A stretch of DNA of 64,000 nt from Acidobacteriales bacterium 59-55 (GTDB lineage: Bacteria; Acidobacteriota; Terriglobia; Terriglobales; Acidobacteriaceae), in assembly GCA_001897435.1 (NCBI GenBank), contig MKSV01000011.1, forward strand, positions 124,001-188,000. Direction: 5' to 3'. The notes beneath the pieces were generated by a model. The model saw only the letters and a program-made list of their open reading frames with translations, was not told the DNA's origin and ran no database searches. Shown here in pieces: positions 63,663-64,000 of this stretch. How positions within the stretch are numbered: the first letter of the stretch is position 1; every line of letters starts with the position of its first letter. The position numbers were made by a program, and so were the translations under genes.

Positions 63663-64000
63663 GGCCAATTCAACAGAACCTATGAATTGAGGTGACGAAA
63701 ACGTTTCAATTTTTAAGAGCCTGACTCAGCCCGGCCGTATGGCGCTCGGGGAGGCGCCATACAGCTTTTCGGAGGCGGAACGCCGCTTGCAAAGTTGTTA
63801 GTGCGAACACTTACGTAAGCATAGAAAGCTCGTACAACACCTTTTGGGGGGATGCTCACCGCGAACACGGTTACGAAGCAAGATATGCGCCCAAGGTGAC
63901 AGGTTTTAATTAGTGGTATCAAACAACTGGCCTGTTTGTTACTGGTATCCGATTTCTCAACGAGCATCACTTGCATTTCATCCGACGGCAAAATGCGAAG
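63663..64000. other. Region after czcA, no gene recognised
   Basis: The remaining bases hold a hairpin at 63737-63762 and only weak open frames. A 92-codon minus-strand frame (63713-63991) has no family resemblance or ribosome site. Confidence 0.4.
63737..63762 (+). terminator. Hairpin, possible terminator of the czcCBA operon
   Basis: GTATGGCGC and GCGCCATAC form a nine-base-pair stem around an eight-base loop, 75 bp after the czcA stop, followed by AGCTTTTC. The T-run is short, so termination would be modest. The position after the last gene supports it. Confidence 0.45.

Noticed and set aside
63713..63991. 92-codon minus-strand frame after czcA
   Set aside because: It runs through the hairpin, has no ribosome site and resembles nothing known.
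1..64000. CRISPR arrays, tRNA or rRNA genes, riboswitches, sigma-54 promoters
   Set aside because: None seen by eye. No regularly spaced repeats; no cloverleaf with conserved arms; no -24/-12 element with correct GG-N10-GC spacing in the gaps I examined. A covariance-model search would be decisive.

Overview
The window reads as chromosome of a soil-type Acidobacteriota (class Terriglobia; Granulicella, Terriglobus and Edaphobacter are the kind of genus I have in mind). That is inferred from gene content: a decaheme cytochrome next to an MtrB/PioB-type barrel, a cytochrome b fused to a cytochrome c domain, a BlaI/M56 pair and many tandem universal stress proteins. No rRNA or tRNA gene is visible, so the taxon cannot be fixed from this sequence alone.

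Layout. 1-1881: an HPP-family membrane protein (cut by the window edge) and a cytochrome b / molybdopterin oxidoreductase fusion. 2390-18389: Mg-type P-ATPase, zinc alcohol dehydrogenase, a Crp/Fnr regulator with N-terminal cysteines, an NtrC-type regulator, a receiver protein and a PAS histidine kinase, three tandem-Usp proteins, oleate hydratase, acetate kinase, a decayed phosphoketolase fragment and a 34-residue membrane peptide. 18408-23590: a YceI / FAD oxidoreductase / class III aminotransferase operon behind a double palindrome, divergent from a BlaI/BlaR1-like pair. 23812-29441: a bc-type quinol oxidase module (cytochrome b-c fusion, Rieske protein, small cytochrome c) and an outer-membrane electron conduit (decaheme cytochrome plus a barrel gene interrupted by an in-frame TAA). 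30163-45703: YqeY-like protein, intact phosphoketolase, L,D-transpeptidase, more Usps, small membrane proteins, a second zinc ADH and two P-type ATPases. 45726-49728: quinol-dependent nitric oxide reductase, a membrane zinc-ribbon protein and a seventh Usp. 49965-57509: a TolC/adaptor/RND operon with a DUF2892 protein, an ECF sigma factor carrying an anti-sigma-like zinc domain, and an IS5-type remnant. 57604-63662: a His-rich small protein and a CzcCBA-type metal efflux operon.

How it fits together. Sixteen-base palindromes close to TGTGA-N6-TCACA stand upstream of almost every gene of the stress/fermentation block: mgtA, usp genes, ackA, the decaheme cytochrome, the yqeY-like gene, two P-type ATPases and small membrane proteins. 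The Crp/Fnr protein at 6393-7082 has a CRP-like recognition helix (S-R-E-T-V-T-R) that suits this half-site, and an N-terminal C-x2-C-x8-C that could make it oxygen- or redox-responsive. I read the block as one regulon for life at low oxygen: phosphoketolase plus acetate kinase for ATP, alcohol dehydrogenases for redox balance, Usps and P-type ATPases for dormancy, nitric oxide reductase for NO, and a possible extracellular electron outlet. Comparable gene sets are known from low-oxygen loci of Burkholderia, the Pseudomonas Anr regulon and the mycobacterial DosR regulon. The regulatory link is an inference from motif and context.
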